Of a DNA stretch of 52,884 nucleotides, positions 28,112-39,100 are shown in pieces. The position numbers and the translations under genes were made by a program. The notes beneath the pieces are model-generated. The model searched no databases. It had not been told where the DNA came from and saw only the letters and a list, made by a program, of their open reading frames with translations. The stretch is from Euryarchaeota archaeon ADurb.BinA087 (GTDB taxonomy: Archaea > Halobacteriota > Methanomicrobia > Methanomicrobiales > Methanospirillaceae), in contig MVZQ01000001.1 of assembly GCA_002068435.1 (NCBI GenBank), forward strand, positions 1-52,884, read 5' to 3'. Position 1 is the stretch's first letter, and every line of letters begins with the position of its first letter.

Positions 28112-28569
28112 ATGACGCTTCCTGCAAGGAGGAGCAGCCGATAACATAGGACTGATGCAGAGCGAACATCGCTCTTCTACACAGGATGGTGCCGTAAGTG
28201 CAGGGCATGGACGTAGAATCAGCCTGCTGGGAACGCCCGGGACCGGGATGGTGCCATAGTTGCAGTGTATGGACCCTGCATTGAACCCTGGGAGAAGGGG
28301 GGTCATCCTCCATCAGTACCGGGGAAGCGATGGGCGCTCTCCGGGTCAGGAGTTCAGAAAAATGAATGACCGCTGTAGAGGTTCTACAGTGGCATTTTCG
28401 TATAGTGGCAGTATCTTTGGTATCGCTGCATGAACATGTGGAGTGCTGGTTGTTCACCTATTGGTGGTAACCCTTTCTGAACAACGTATGCACGGGGAAA
28501 CCCTCCATCAGATCTCCGATCCAGGCATTGAACGAACGCACCTTGTGACTTCTTTCTCCTTACCTAGTT

Positions 28570-28700
28570 CTCAACTGTACGAAGGCATCTTGCACCCGGC
28601 CGTAATGGTGAGGTAGTACCAATACCCGGGGGGTTCGCCTCCGGGTAATCAGGGGCAGCCCCCTTCATACCAAAGGCGCTTCTTGCACTCGCAGTATTTA
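28570..28700. ncRNA. Candidate structured RNA
   Basis: At 28625-28649 uacccgg/ccgggua with further GG/CC pairs closes a guucg loop. A second short stem, aggggcagccccct, follows directly. Two related strings, aaggcatcttgcac and aaggcgcttcttgcac, flank the pair. The strand and ends are not known, and no Rfam family is recognised. Confidence 0.3.
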
Positions 28701-28939
28701 TATTCCCTTGATGGTGCCGGTTCAATACCGGGATTACACGATCAGGAGGATGTTTTGAAAGAGATGGTGAAGGGACATTGAATGCGGCTGAATCGAGCCA
28801 CCTTCACTCCATCTCCGCATCGGTTCAGTCAGATGTAGTTTTTCAGGTACAGGAATCATAGTCCGTTCTACCACCAGGGAGTCTTTCCTTCCTGCACGTA
28901 TTCCGGGGATCGTCTGCCAGGTTTTGCAGGGGACTAAAG

Positions 28940-28948
28940 TATTTTATA
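28940..28948 (+). promoter_or_regulatory. Candidate TATA box for the 29170 gene
   Basis: The string tattttata, following a purine-rich ggactaaag. It implies a leader of about 200 bases if used for the gene at 29170. Confidence 0.4.
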
Positions 28949-29169
28949 CCTCGTGTGATAACACGACCATGATCCCATTAAGGCGGGATCGGTTTTTTTC
29001 GGTACCGAGATTCCCCCTCGTGGGTATCAGGATTACTGCAGATTCATCCAATTCCTTTCCACAGGGGGGTTGCGCGGGAAGGAGGGTCTGGTGTATCCAG
29101 GTGCATCAGGAAAGCCAGCCTGCGACCGGAACGGAACCGTGTGGACTATTGGATCCGGAGGCTGGGGAG

Positions 29170-32100
29170 ATGAGAGACATCCAAAAAAGGGACCGCATCC
29201 TGCACCGCTGGTCATTGCTTGCTCTCGGGATGCTTGTGTGTGGGATTCTGACCATAGGAAGCGTTCTTCCCGCAGAAGTGGGGGGAGACCGTGCTCTGCT
29301 GACGGGAACGCCCGTCCCTGCCGGGAGCGTACCTGACGAGGTCTGGGAGATCGTAGCTCCCGATGGTATCTCATCATATAGCATTGGAGAGATAGAGGCG
29401 GCAAACCAGAATATCGCCTATGCGATCATCGACAAGACGGAGGGGACCGTTCTGAAAACCACCAATTACGGCGACAGCTGGTCCCTGATTGACCTGCATC
29501 ATCCTGATCCTACCAAGACTTTCGGCTCGACCCAGCAGGTATCGGTGGTTGATCCCGACACGGTCTGGGTCGGCAGCGTCCATAGCCCCGCTGTCGGGAT
29601 AGCAATCACATCGGATGGCGGTGGAGATTGGGCGTATGCTGGTGCCATCTCCTACCAGTATGCCCTTGAGGCCACGAATGACACCCACGGATGGATCGGC
29701 GGGTATTTTGCCGGTGGGGGAGGTGGATGGGTCTATGAGACCTTCACGGGAGGAGGCAATGCTTCACACTGGATCCACAAGGTCGCCAATGCCGGGCCGA
29801 TCCATGACATTTCATATGCTGGTCCCGGGGCGGTATGGGCGGTCGGTGAAGGGGGATACCATGGCTGGATCTGGCACGAGAATGGGACTGCCTGGGAGGA
29901 CCAGACGCCCTCCCCGTATCCCCCCGTCCTGAAGGGCTGCTGTGCGGTAGACAACATGACGGCCTGGGCAGTCGGCGGCAACAAGATATACAGGACCACT
30001 GACGGCGGTACAACCTGGGTGAATTTCACCGCACCGGCAGGGAGCGGAAGCCTGGAGGATGTGACCGCGCTCGATTCCCAGACCGCCATGGCCGCCGGGG
30101 CACTGGGGACCATCATCAAGACCACCGATGGTGGGACTACCTGGACCACGATGTACACAGGGACCAAAGAGAACCTGAGAAGTATTGACCAGGTGGATGC
30201 CACGCACGCCTGGGCATGCGGGGCCAAAGGCACCGTCCTCCGGCTGACTCCGACCAACACCCGGGTGGGCAGTGACGTCACCGTGAAGCTGGGAACGGAT
30301 GGTTCTGTCACTTTTCCCTCGGTTACTTCGGCAGGGAACACCATCAGGACGGTGACGGGTCCCGTGTATTTCGATAATTTTTTCACCATCGGGAATTGTA
30401 TCGACATCCAGACCACCGCGGCCTATACCGGCCCCGTTGAGGTGAGGATGCCCTACAATCCGGATCACCTTTCAGGAGGATATGAGGACAAGGTACGTCT
30501 CCTCCACAACGTGAGCGGGACCTGGGTGGACGTGACGACCAATGTCGATACGGTGAACAACATGGTGACCGGTCACGTGAGTTCCTTGTCAGGATTCGTG
30601 CTCGCCTATCCCGTCCCGGACGTCACAGGTATCACCCCGAACACCGGTGTCAGGGGCTCCACCATAACGGTGCAGGTGGCAGGTTCCAACTTCTGGGGCC
30701 CTCCAACCCTGAAACTGACGAAGTATGGCGATACGGGTGAGATGGTAATTAATGCTACGATTCTCACCTCCAGCTCCACCCTTCTTTCCTGCAGCCTGTC
30801 CATTCCGGCAGACGCCGTCCTGGGTACCTGGACGGTCCTGGTTGAGAATCCGGATGGGTTTGGGGATACCATCTACCCCGGGGGTTTCACTATCACTTCC
30901 GGACCCTCGATCACGGTCGGATCCCCCAATGGCGGAGAGACGTTCTTTACCGAATCTCCTCTCCCCATGCATTGGACGTATGCAGGAAACCCGGGAACCA
31001 CGGTGAATATTGAGGTAGTGCGGGGGACAGCCATCCTGAAGACGCTCACCGGCATTCCCATCGGTTCGGCCGGATCCGGCTCCTTCAGTGTCACGATTCC
31101 CTCCTCCACTCCGCTGGACACCAATTACCGGATCCGGGTCACCAGTACCAGCAATCCATCGATTACCGATACGAGTGATGGTCCCTTTGGGATCAGTGCC
31201 TCATCCATCACCGTGGTGTCACCCAATGGTGGTGAGACCTGGGAGCAGGGTTCTACCCATCTTCTCACGTGGAACTATGCCGGCACGCCCGGGTCGCTGG
31301 TGAAGATCGAGGCGCTCCGTTCGGGATCAGCACTCGCGACCATCGCCTCCAGTCACCCGATCGGATCAGGGGGATCAGGCTCCTACAGCCTGACATTCCC
31401 CTCCTATACGCCGCTTGGAACTGACTACCAGATCCGGGTCACCAGCACCATTAATCCCTCCTTTACCGATACGAGCAATGCCTTCTTTTCGATCGTTCCT
31501 GACAGCAGTTCTTCCATAACGGTGGTCTCTCCAAACGGCGGTGAGAACTGGACCCAGGGGACCACCCAGACTCTGTGCTGGAATTACACGGGCAATCCGG
31601 GATCCATGGTACGGATCGAAGCTCTCAGGGGGGAGACCGTGCTGGCAACCGTAACCTCGGAGTATCCTATCGGATCGGGGGGTTCCGGTTCCTACGACCT
31701 GAAATTCCCCTACAACACCCCGGTCGGGGATGATTACTATATCAAGGTCACCAGCACTGCCTATCCGGCAGTATGCAGTGATACAAGCGATCATCCCTTC
31801 ACGATCCTCCCGGCAATTACCGTCGACACTCCCAACGGCGGTGAGAACTATGCCCTCAACTCCCTCCTCTCCATGAACTGGACCTATACCGGGAATCCCG
31901 GTCCAACGGTCATGATCGAGGTGTTCAAGGGTGCTGCCCTCCTGAAGACGCTCACTGGCATTCCCATCGGCCCGGCTGGATCCGGATCGCTGCAGGTGAC
32001 GATTCCCAATACCACCCCTGTTGGACCTGATTACACGATCCGGGTCACCAGCACCAGTTATCCTGCCTGCCGTGATACCAGTGACGCCAGGTTCTCGATC

Positions 32101-32388
32101 GGTGCGATGGCAGCCACCTTCCAGGGAATCCTCGTTGAGATGCAATCGCTTTCGGGCGGGGGATACTTCATCGTGAACATAACGACGGTCCTCGATGATG
32201 CGGGAGGGATCCTCCATCCGGGAGACCAGGTTACCATCCGGTATGCATCAGGTCTTCCCCCTGAGTACCAGCAGGATTATGAGATCGATCCCGGCCTGGA
32301 GGCAGGGGATACGGTCGAAGTATTCTGCACGATCTTTGGTGCCGATCTCGTCCTCCGCGACGGGAATTATGTGAAAGGAGTAGTATAG
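29170..32388 (+). CDS. Secreted YCF48/BNR-like propeller protein with TIG and four NGGE domains
   Basis: A 1072-residue secreted protein. The signal segment (about 1-38) is followed by a beta-propeller (about 45-362) with Asp-box/YCF48-type repeats such as TTNYGDSW, TTDGGTTWVNF and TTDGGTTWTTM. A linker domain (about 365-478) leads to a TIG-like domain (about 480-575, ITPNTGVRGSTITV), then four NGGE domains (about 579-978). The C-terminal domain (980-1072), AMAATFQG... to LRDGNYVKG, is almost the same as the C-terminus of the 47129 protein and may be an OB-like fold. The frame is open 82 codons upstream, but ATG 29170 directly precedes the signal peptide and has ggctggggag before it. An 86-bp tract (31699-31784) is identical to the 24934 gene. 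No enzyme residues are seen; it is probably a binding protein. Confidence 0.87.
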   Translation: MRDIQKRDRILHRWSLLALGMLVCGILTIGSVLPAEVGGDRALLTGTPVPAGSVPDEVWEIVAPDGISSYSIGEIEAANQNIAYAIIDKTEGTVLKTTNYGDSWSLIDLHHPDPTKTFGSTQQVSVVDPDTVWVGSVHSPAVGIAITSDGGGDWAYAGAISYQYALEATNDTHGWIGGYFAGGGGGWVYETFTGGGNASHWIHKVANAGPIHDISYAGPGAVWAVGEGGYHGWIWHENGTAWEDQTPSPYPPVLKGCCAVDNMTAWAVGGNKIYRTTDGGTTWVNFTAPAGSGSLEDVTALDSQTAMAAGALGTIIKTTDGGTTWTTMYTGTKENLRSIDQVDATHAWACGAKGTVLRLTPTNTRVGSDVTVKLGTDGSVTFPSVTSAGNTIRTVTGPVYFDNFFTIGNCIDIQTTAAYTGPVEVRMPYNPDHLSGGYEDKVRLLHNVSGTWVDVTTNVDTVNNMVTGHVSSLSGFVLAYPVPDVTGITPNTGVRGSTITVQVAGSNFWGPPTLKLTKYGDTGEMVINATILTSSSTLLSCSLSIPADAVLGTWTVLVENPDGFGDTIYPGGFTITSGPSITVGSPNGGETFFTESPLPMHWTYAGNPGTTVNIEVVRGTAILKTLTGIPIGSAGSGSFSVTIPSSTPLDTNYRIRVTSTSNPSITDTSDGPFGISASSITVVSPNGGETWEQGSTHLLTWNYAGTPGSLVKIEALRSGSALATIASSHPIGSGGSGSYSLTFPSYTPLGTDYQIRVTSTINPSFTDTSNAFFSIVPDSSSSITVVSPNGGENWTQGTTQTLCWNYTGNPGSMVRIEALRGETVLATVTSEYPIGSGGSGSYDLKFPYNTPVGDDYYIKVTSTAYPAVCSDTSDHPFTILPAITVDTPNGGENYALNSLLSMNWTYTGNPGPTVMIEVFKGAALLKTLTGIPIGPAGSGSLQVTIPNTTPVGPDYTIRVTSTSYPACRDTSDARFSIGAMAATFQGILVEMQSLSGGGYFIVNITTVLDDAGGILHPGDQVTIRYASGLPPEYQQDYEIDPGLEAGDTVEVFCTIFGADLVLRDGNYVKGVV

Positions 32389-32783
32389 GCGCGGGGCTTC
32401 ACCCCCCTGTTCTTTTTTTCATACCCGACTGGTGGTCGAACAGATCCCCTCGGGTAATTGCCGGAGTACCTCTTGAAGAACTCCTTGTAGGGCGGGGAGT
32501 CTCCCCTGCTGCCCTCTGATCCGGGACGATCTCTCCTGAGAGATGAAAATCACAACGCTCATATCGGCTGACTTCCAGAACGATCATTCTGGTGAGAGGG
32601 GGCCGGGTTCCATCAGCGGTATTCCATCCTGTTTGTCTGGTGATATCAGCCGATCAACATGCCAGCATCATCCGGGATTACCTCTCATACATACAAGACA
32701 GAGCGGGCTTTTCACCGATAATGGGGACTGTGAAAGGGCCGGTTTTGAAAGGTTTCTCTCAATAATTTTGTGTGGTAGCAAGT
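32389..32783. other. Intergenic region
   Basis: No gene seen. Holds a T-run terminator (32413-32419) and two short inverted repeats: gggga/tcccc (32493-32505) and atctct/agagat (32529-32544). No clear TATA box is seen for the 32784 gene. Confidence 0.45.
32413..32419 (+). terminator. Oligo-T terminator
   Basis: Seven T 25 bases after the stop of the 29170 gene. Confidence 0.5.
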
Positions 32784-35756
32784 ATGAATCAGACGATAAA
32801 GAGGGTAACGCATATCGTACTCTGCGGACTTGTCCTTCTGGTAATGACGGGGCCGGTGGGGGCAGAAGAGAATGGTCTTTTGGGAACGACTGGTTCGGTT
32901 GAGCGAATCAGTACTGTGTATAGTGGTGGAATGGCGAATGGTATCCACTCCGCTCTCCCCCTTAATGACTTCGATGCCTGGAAGAAGAACCTCACTGCCG
33001 ACGAGAAGAAATTACCGTCAGCAATCCTCGTTCTCACTTCCCCACCTGATAAGGTACCAAAGGGCTTCGATATCCAAAAAGTGAAGAAGGGGATGAACAC
33101 ACAGAACCAGCTCAGGAAAAAAGGGGAAAGTGACCTCGTCCATGTATATATCCAGGTCGAACCGGGCTATTCTACCAGTATGCTTGATCCCGTGGTGACC
33201 GAGGTCGTCGCCAGGGATGAAGCCCATCACAGGATTGCGGCATGGATTGATCTCTCCAAAAGTCGTGGTATCAGCAAGATGAAGGGAGTTCAGCTGATCA
33301 CTCTCGTCTCTCCCCCCCGATCCAGCACGGGTTCTGTGACCACGGAAGGGGATGCAATCCTCCACTCAGACCTTGTCCGGGGAGGAGGAAGTCCCACGGG
33401 TGAGGGGATCAAGGTCGGGGTCATCTCTGATGGGATCAACTCCCTTGCAGATGCCGTTGTGACGGGCGACCTTCCCGCCGATGTCCAGGTGCTCTCTGAT
33501 GACTATATCGGGGATGAGGGAACCGCCCTCAGCGAAATTATCCATGACATAGCCCCGAACGCTTCTCTGGCCTTTGCCGATTGGGCAGACGATGAGATCT
33601 CTTTTGCGCAGCATATGCAGGACCTGGCCGATGCCGGGTGTGACGTTATCGTGGATGACATCATCTATTTCAGCGAACCGGCATTTGAGGACGGGGTCAT
33701 CGCAGAGAAGGCAGACGAACTGTATGCCAGCAATGTGCTCATGGTATCTTCGGCAGGCAATGAAGCGTACGGCCATTCCATCGGTCCGTACACTCCCCTT
33801 GAAGAGACCACGTGGCATGATTTCAGCAGCGTCGGTGATGCATCTATCGCTCCGACGCCGGACAATCCCTATCTCTATGCGAAAGTTGAACCTGGCCAGT
33901 ATCTCATCGCGGTCCTGCAATGGGACGATAAATGGGGAGATTCAGGGAATGATTACGACCTCTATCTGGTCAACCTGTCGAATGAAGAGGAGGAGTTTCT
34001 GGATTACAGCATCAATGCCCAGACCGGATTCCAGAATCCCTTCGAGATAACGTATTTTGGAAATGACGGTAATGAACCGGTCGACGTCGGAATTCTGGTC
34101 GATAAATGGAATGGCGATGTAAAGACGCTCGATGTGTACCTGTTTGGGACGTACGACATCTACACGAACAACCTGGTCCCCGCCAGTTCGATATACGGGC
34201 ATGCATGTTCAGAAGGGACGATGGGGGTTGGTGCAGTTCCGGTATCCGATCCCGACACCATCGAATGGTATTCATCACATGGCCCCCGGCCCATCTCCTA
34301 TCCCAGTGTCGAAACCAGGGAGAAACCTGACATCACGGCAACCGATGGGGTCCTGATATCCGGTGCCGGTGACTTCGGGTACTGGGACGGCTCGAACTAC
34401 CGGTTCTATGGGACAAGTGCAGCGGCGCCGCATGTCGCAGGGATCGGAGCACTGCTCTGGAGTATTGATCCTACGGGTCTGAGTGCTTCCCGCATAAGGG
34501 AAGCGATGACCAGCACCGCTGATGATCTCGGAGCTGCGGGATATGACTTCGTGTACGGGTACGGCAGGGTCAATGCATCTGCTGCCTATCAGACCCTCCC
34601 CCAGCCCCCGACTGCAGATTTCCTGGCAACCCCAACATCGGGAACGGCACCCCTGCAGGTCTTCTTCACGGACCAGTCCACGGGTTCACCGGCCAGCTGG
34701 GCCTGGGATTTCGATAATGACGGGATCACCGACAATACTACCCGGAATGCGTCGTTCACGTACCAGACCCCAGGCTCGTTTACGGTGAATCTGACGGTGA
34801 CCAACACCGCCGGATCAGATAGCGAGGTCAGAACCGGGTATATCATTGCCAGCGAGGGCATCACCGTAGTGGCACCGAATGGCGGCGAGACCTTTTACCT
34901 CGGGGGGCTCCTCCCCATGAAGTGGACGTATACGAATAGCACCGGCTCTTCGGTGAACATCGAAGTGTTCAGGAACGGAACCCTCTTCAGGGTTATCCCA
35001 AGTGTCCCCATCGGATCAGGGGGATCCGGATCGTACAATGTGACGATTCCATCCTCCACACCTCCTGGAACTGACTATACCATCCGGGTTGTCAGCGCCA
35101 GCACTCCTTCCTACTTTGATACGAGCGATGGATCGTTCTCCATCTCTGTTCCGACGATAACGGTGATGGCTCCGGACGGCGGTGAGCACTTCACGCTGGG
35201 CAACCCGTTGCCCTTCAGCTGGACCTTTACCGGCAATCCCGGACCCACGGTGAATATCGACGTGCTCCGGGGCCCAGCGATCCTGAAAACACTCGTGGGA
35301 ATCCCCGCGGGTTCGGGCGGATTCGGTTCCTATACTATATCGACGATCCCCTACAACACGCCGCTGGGGGGGAATTTCACGATCCGGGTCACCAGCACCA
35401 CCTACGTCAGTTGCACCGATGCGAGTAATGGGGAATTTTCGATCTCCGGTCCCACGATAACCGTTCAGGCACCGGACGGTGGCGAGGTGTATCCTCTTGG
35501 ATCTCCCCTCCTAATGAACTGGACCTATACCGGCAACCCCGGCCCGACGGTTAATATTGACGTGCTCAAGGGGAACATCGTCCTGAAAACGCTCCCGAAT
35601 GTCCCGATCGGATCGGGAGGGTCCGGGTCGTTCATGGTGCCGGCGATTCCCTCGTATACCCCGCTAGGCGGCGATTATACGATCCGGGTCACGAGCACGA
35701 ATTATGGTCCCTGCACCGACACGAGCAATGGGAATTTCACCATCAGTGCAGCGTGA
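32784..35756 (+). CDS. Secreted S8/S53-like peptidase with Glu at the His position, PKD and NGGE domains
   Basis: A 990-residue secreted protein. A signal peptide (about 1-27) and a propeptide-like region (about 30-200) precede the peptidase domain (about 206-603). It has D216 (VISDGI), N326 (SSAGNEA) and S545 (GTSAAAPHVAG). Where subtilisins have the catalytic His of HGTH, this protein has E245 (GDEGTALSEIIHDIAP). The same pattern occurs in a group of uncharacterised S53-like peptidases and suggests Ser-Glu-Asp or altered chemistry. Between N326 and S545 lies a large insert with a PPC-like strand, DYDLYLVN. One PKD domain (about 605-690) and three NGGE domains (about 690-990) follow, ending DTSNGNFTISAA. 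GTG 32772 is possible, but ATG 32784 starts the signal peptide. Confidence 0.87.
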   Translation: MNQTIKRVTHIVLCGLVLLVMTGPVGAEENGLLGTTGSVERISTVYSGGMANGIHSALPLNDFDAWKKNLTADEKKLPSAILVLTSPPDKVPKGFDIQKVKKGMNTQNQLRKKGESDLVHVYIQVEPGYSTSMLDPVVTEVVARDEAHHRIAAWIDLSKSRGISKMKGVQLITLVSPPRSSTGSVTTEGDAILHSDLVRGGGSPTGEGIKVGVISDGINSLADAVVTGDLPADVQVLSDDYIGDEGTALSEIIHDIAPNASLAFADWADDEISFAQHMQDLADAGCDVIVDDIIYFSEPAFEDGVIAEKADELYASNVLMVSSAGNEAYGHSIGPYTPLEETTWHDFSSVGDASIAPTPDNPYLYAKVEPGQYLIAVLQWDDKWGDSGNDYDLYLVNLSNEEEEFLDYSINAQTGFQNPFEITYFGNDGNEPVDVGILVDKWNGDVKTLDVYLFGTYDIYTNNLVPASSIYGHACSEGTMGVGAVPVSDPDTIEWYSSHGPRPISYPSVETREKPDITATDGVLISGAGDFGYWDGSNYRFYGTSAAAPHVAGIGALLWSIDPTGLSASRIREAMTSTADDLGAAGYDFVYGYGRVNASAAYQTLPQPPTADFLATPTSGTAPLQVFFTDQSTGSPASWAWDFDNDGITDNTTRNASFTYQTPGSFTVNLTVTNTAGSDSEVRTGYIIASEGITVVAPNGGETFYLGGLLPMKWTYTNSTGSSVNIEVFRNGTLFRVIPSVPIGSGGSGSYNVTIPSSTPPGTDYTIRVVSASTPSYFDTSDGSFSISVPTITVMAPDGGEHFTLGNPLPFSWTFTGNPGPTVNIDVLRGPAILKTLVGIPAGSGGFGSYTISTIPYNTPLGGNFTIRVTSTTYVSCTDASNGEFSISGPTITVQAPDGGEVYPLGSPLLMNWTYTGNPGPTVNIDVLKGNIVLKTLPNVPIGSGGSGSFMVPAIPSYTPLGGDYTIRVTSTNYGPCTDTSNGNFTISAA

Positions 35757-35826
35757 GTGAAATGACGACAGAAAAGAATAGTGAAAAGGAAAATTACCTC
35801 TTCTTTTTCTTGACGAGGGATTAAAA

Positions 35827-35892
35827 ACCAGTACGAGTGCTCTTGGCTGAACTGATACGAGCAACGGGTACTTTACCGTGAGTCCTGCATGA
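35827..35892 (+). pseudogene. Fossil 3' end of an NGGE-domain gene
   Basis: Read in frame, this gives TSTSALG, a stop (TGA), then TDTSNGYFTVSPA and a final stop. That is the conserved end of NGGE domains in the neighbouring genes, with the usual Cys codon TGC before TDTS changed to TGA. No open frame leads into it. It is a decayed fragment of a lost or recombined module gene. Confidence 0.7.
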
Positions 35893-35931
35893 TTTGAAGG
35901 AGGGTCCGTGGTTCCGCGCGAGTGAGGTTCT

Positions 35932-35952
35932 CACCACTTTTTTTCAATGGTG
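35932..35952 (+). terminator. Inverted repeat around a T-run
   Basis: The strings caccact and aatggtg flank seven T; five base pairs (cacca/tggtg) are perfect. It lies 40 bases after the fossil stop and may have been its terminator, or may serve the 32784 gene. Confidence 0.4.
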
Positions 35953-36179
35953 CGGGGAGTCCGACTGTTGGGGGACTCCGGGTTTCCAGAACGTTTTATA
36001 AGGGGATCGTTGTTTTATCATGACACAAAAAATCCGATAAGACCTTGTTCTCCTCCTCGCCGGATAAGATCGATAGCTTAATCTGATACCATTATAAGTA
36101 TTGGCGATGGTAGATCTGGGCGAACCAGATTCAACCGTTGGATCCTCGTAAGATCCCAGCACCGTAGGGGATGTTTTCC

Positions 36180-39100
36180 ATGACTCACGATCATCTCAAA
36201 TATCTAGCCTTAGCTCTGGTTGTGGCATTGCTCATCCTGCCTCTCGCAGGAGTTGCTTCAGATCTGAGTGGACATAGCAGTGCTCCTGCAATGCGGGAGA
36301 AGGACACAGGAATCGAGGTATTGAGAATTCCGGAAGAGCATCCGGGTGACGAGGCCGTCGAAAAAGCGCCATATGTGGCACCTTTGAGTTCCCCATCCGC
36401 GATGCTTTCGTTACCTCGGGACCCTCCATCTGGGGGAGCAGTACCATCAGACAAGGATGAACGGGATCTGCAGAAAGCAATGATGGATCAACCAGTGGTT
36501 CCCGTGAACGGCAGCGCACTCGCATTGCCGGATCTTGTTGATGACGGGGATTACTGGAACTATCCCAATAAGACCCTGGTGCGGTGGGATGAGCCGCTGC
36601 AGATCAACTGTGATGTCAGGAACATCGGGACGGTGAATTCCGGGGGATTCTATGTTGACTATTACCTCTCCTTGGACAACACGATTACTATCGAAGATTA
36701 CCTGCTGGGGTATGTATATATCAGCAATGTTGCCCCGTACTCATACGCTGATGCAAACCTCCTGATCGACTCGTTCCATAGATATGTACCGCCAGGAATG
36801 TATTATATCGGGTATTGGTATGATTCATTTTCTAATGTCGTCGAGTCTGATGAGACGAATAACATCGCCGTCGACAGCACCCAACTCACCGTTGCATACC
36901 CGAACAAGCCGGATCTCCTGGATGACGGAATACATGATGGGATCGAGGGATTGTATTTCTTCCTGAACAAGTCTTCGTACTACCCGAACGAGCTTTTCGA
37001 AGTGCACAGTGATGTGGCAAACCGCGGCCCGGTAGATTCAGGGAGTTTTTACGTTGATTATTACCTGTCAACGGACCGTATCATCACCACCAGCGATTAT
37101 TGGATCGGGTATGACTATCTCTCCTCCGTTCCGGCAGGATACTGGGGGGACTCCGACTATTATGGATCAATTCCCGGCTCGATACCGGCAGGGACGTATT
37201 ATCTGGGGTGTATTATCGACGATCCTCCATCTGTCAACGAGTTCGATGAGACCAACAACAAGGCGGTAGACGACAGCACCTACACCATTCAGGGCTCAAT
37301 TGATGTCACTGCACCGAACGGCAACCAGAACTGGACGCCAGGCAGTGCCCACACGATAACCTGGACCCAGGCGGGTCTCACCGGTACAAACGTCCGGATC
37401 CTGCTGATGAAAGATTATGGCTACAATATCGCCCAGATCATCACGAGTTCGGTCTCGGCAACGAGCGGATCGTACACCTGGACTGTCCCGATGACGCTTG
37501 CTGGTGGAACCGACTACTGGGTGAAGATTGAGTCCCTGAGCTATCCCGGCGTATATGGAGATATGTTTAACGGATGGATAACCATCCCGAATCTTGTTCC
37601 GACGATCACGGCCATCAGCCCCACCACGAAGAATTCCGGAGACCCTGGCTTCACGCTCAACCTCACCGGCACCAACTTCAATCCGAGCAGCAGGATACGG
37701 TGGAACGGTGCGGATCGGACGACGACCTACGTTACGGCGACATACATGTCGGCCGTAATCCCTGCAAGTGACATCGCATCGGCGGGAACGGCTACGGTGA
37801 CGGTCTTCAACCCGGCGCCCGGTGGCGGCACCTCGAATGGGGTGACGTTCACGATAAGTCCAAGATCCCTTACTGTCACTGCACCGGATGGCAACCAGAA
37901 CTGGATACCAGGCAGTGCCCACACGATAACCTGGTCCCAGGCAGGTCTTACCGGAACAAACGTCCGGATCCTGCTGATGAAAGACTATGGCTACAATATC
38001 GCCCAGATCATCACGAGTTCAGTCTCAGCAACGAGCGGATCGTACACCTGGACTGTCCCGATGACGCTTGCTGGTGGAACCGACTACTGGGTGAAGATGG
38101 AGTCTCTGAGCTATCCCGGAGTATACGGGGATATGTACAGCGGATGGATAACCATCCCGAATCTCGTTCCGACGATCACGACCATCAGCCCCACAACAAA
38201 GAATGCAGGAGATCCCGCGTTCACGCTCACCGTGACCGGCACGAACTTCAACCCGAGCAGCAAGGTGCGGTGGAATGGTGCCAATCGGACCACCACCTAC
38301 GTCTCGCCGACCCAGGTGAGTGCGTCGATCCTGAATACCGATATCGCTGCTCCCGGGACGGCAAGTGTCACGGTATTCAACCCGGCGCCCGGTGGCGGCA
38401 CCTCGGCAGCCAAGACCTTCACGATCAACAACCCTGTCCCGACGATCACGGCTATCAGCCCCACCACGAAGAATTCCGGAGACCCTGGCTTCACGCTCAA
38501 CCTCACTGGTACCAACTTCATCCCGAGCAGCAGGATACGGTGGAACGGTGCGGATCGGACGACGACCTACGTTACGGCGACATACATGTCGGCCGTAATC
38601 CCTGCAAGTGACATCGCATCGGCGGGAACGGCTACGGTGACGGTCTTCAACCCGGCGCCCGGTGGCGGCACCTCGAATGGGGTGACGTTCACGATAAGTC
38701 CGCCCTCCAACCCGGTGCCAACCCTTACCAGTATCAGCCCAAGCTCGAAGGCCGCGGGGGATCCGGCATTTACCCTGACGGTTACGGGCACCGGCTTCTC
38801 TGGCGGGAGCAAGGTGCGGTGGAATGGTGCCAACCGGACGACGACCTACGTCTCGGGGACATCCCTGACAGCCGCGATCCCTGCAAGTGACATCGCATCG
38901 GCGGGAACGGCAACGGTGACGGTCTTCAACCCGGCGCCCGGTGGCGGCACCTCGAATGGGGTGACGTTCACGATAAGTCCGCCCTCCAACCCGGTGCCAA
39001 CCCTTACCAGTATCAGCCCAAGCTCGAAGGCCGCGGGGGATCCGGCATTTACCCTGACGGTTACGGGCACCGGCTTCTCTGGCGGGAGCAAGGTGCGGTG

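Larger units (their letters stand above)
28060..29169. other. 1.1-kb intergenic region rich in hairpins
   Basis: No frame in this stretch looks like protein on either strand. Seen here: a T-run (28106-28111), a stem agagcg/cgctct (28160-28176), two imperfect direct copies of about 62 bp starting at 28184 and 28246 (ggatggtgcc...tgca...tatgga-like), a hairpin with arms cgctgtaga and tctacagtg (28370-28392), and a GC-rich stem-loop pair (28625-28670). TATA-like boxes lie at 28701-28712 (cagtatttatat) and 28940-28948. Confidence 0.55.
35757..36179. other. Intergenic region with gene fossil, inverted repeat and promoter boxes
   Basis: No intact gene. Contains an orphan NGGE-domain 3' end (35827-35892), an inverted repeat around a T-run (35932-35952), and TATA-like boxes gttttataa (35993-36001) and attataagta (36091-36100) ahead of the 36180 gene. 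Confidence 0.6.

Noticed and set aside
28625-28649. GC-rich stem-loop as a tRNA or rRNA fragment
   Set aside because: No cloverleaf, no TTCGAA-type T-arm in the proper context and no CCA-proximal acceptor pairing could be drawn.
31375-32217. 280-codon antisense frame opposite NGGE domains
   Set aside because: Shadow of the 29170 gene. The same kind of frame appears opposite every NGGE block and has no start signal of its own.
32569-32585. 14-base match to PKD coding DNA (gacttccagaacga)
   Set aside because: Too short, with no supporting match on either side. It could be chance given the many PKD units compared.
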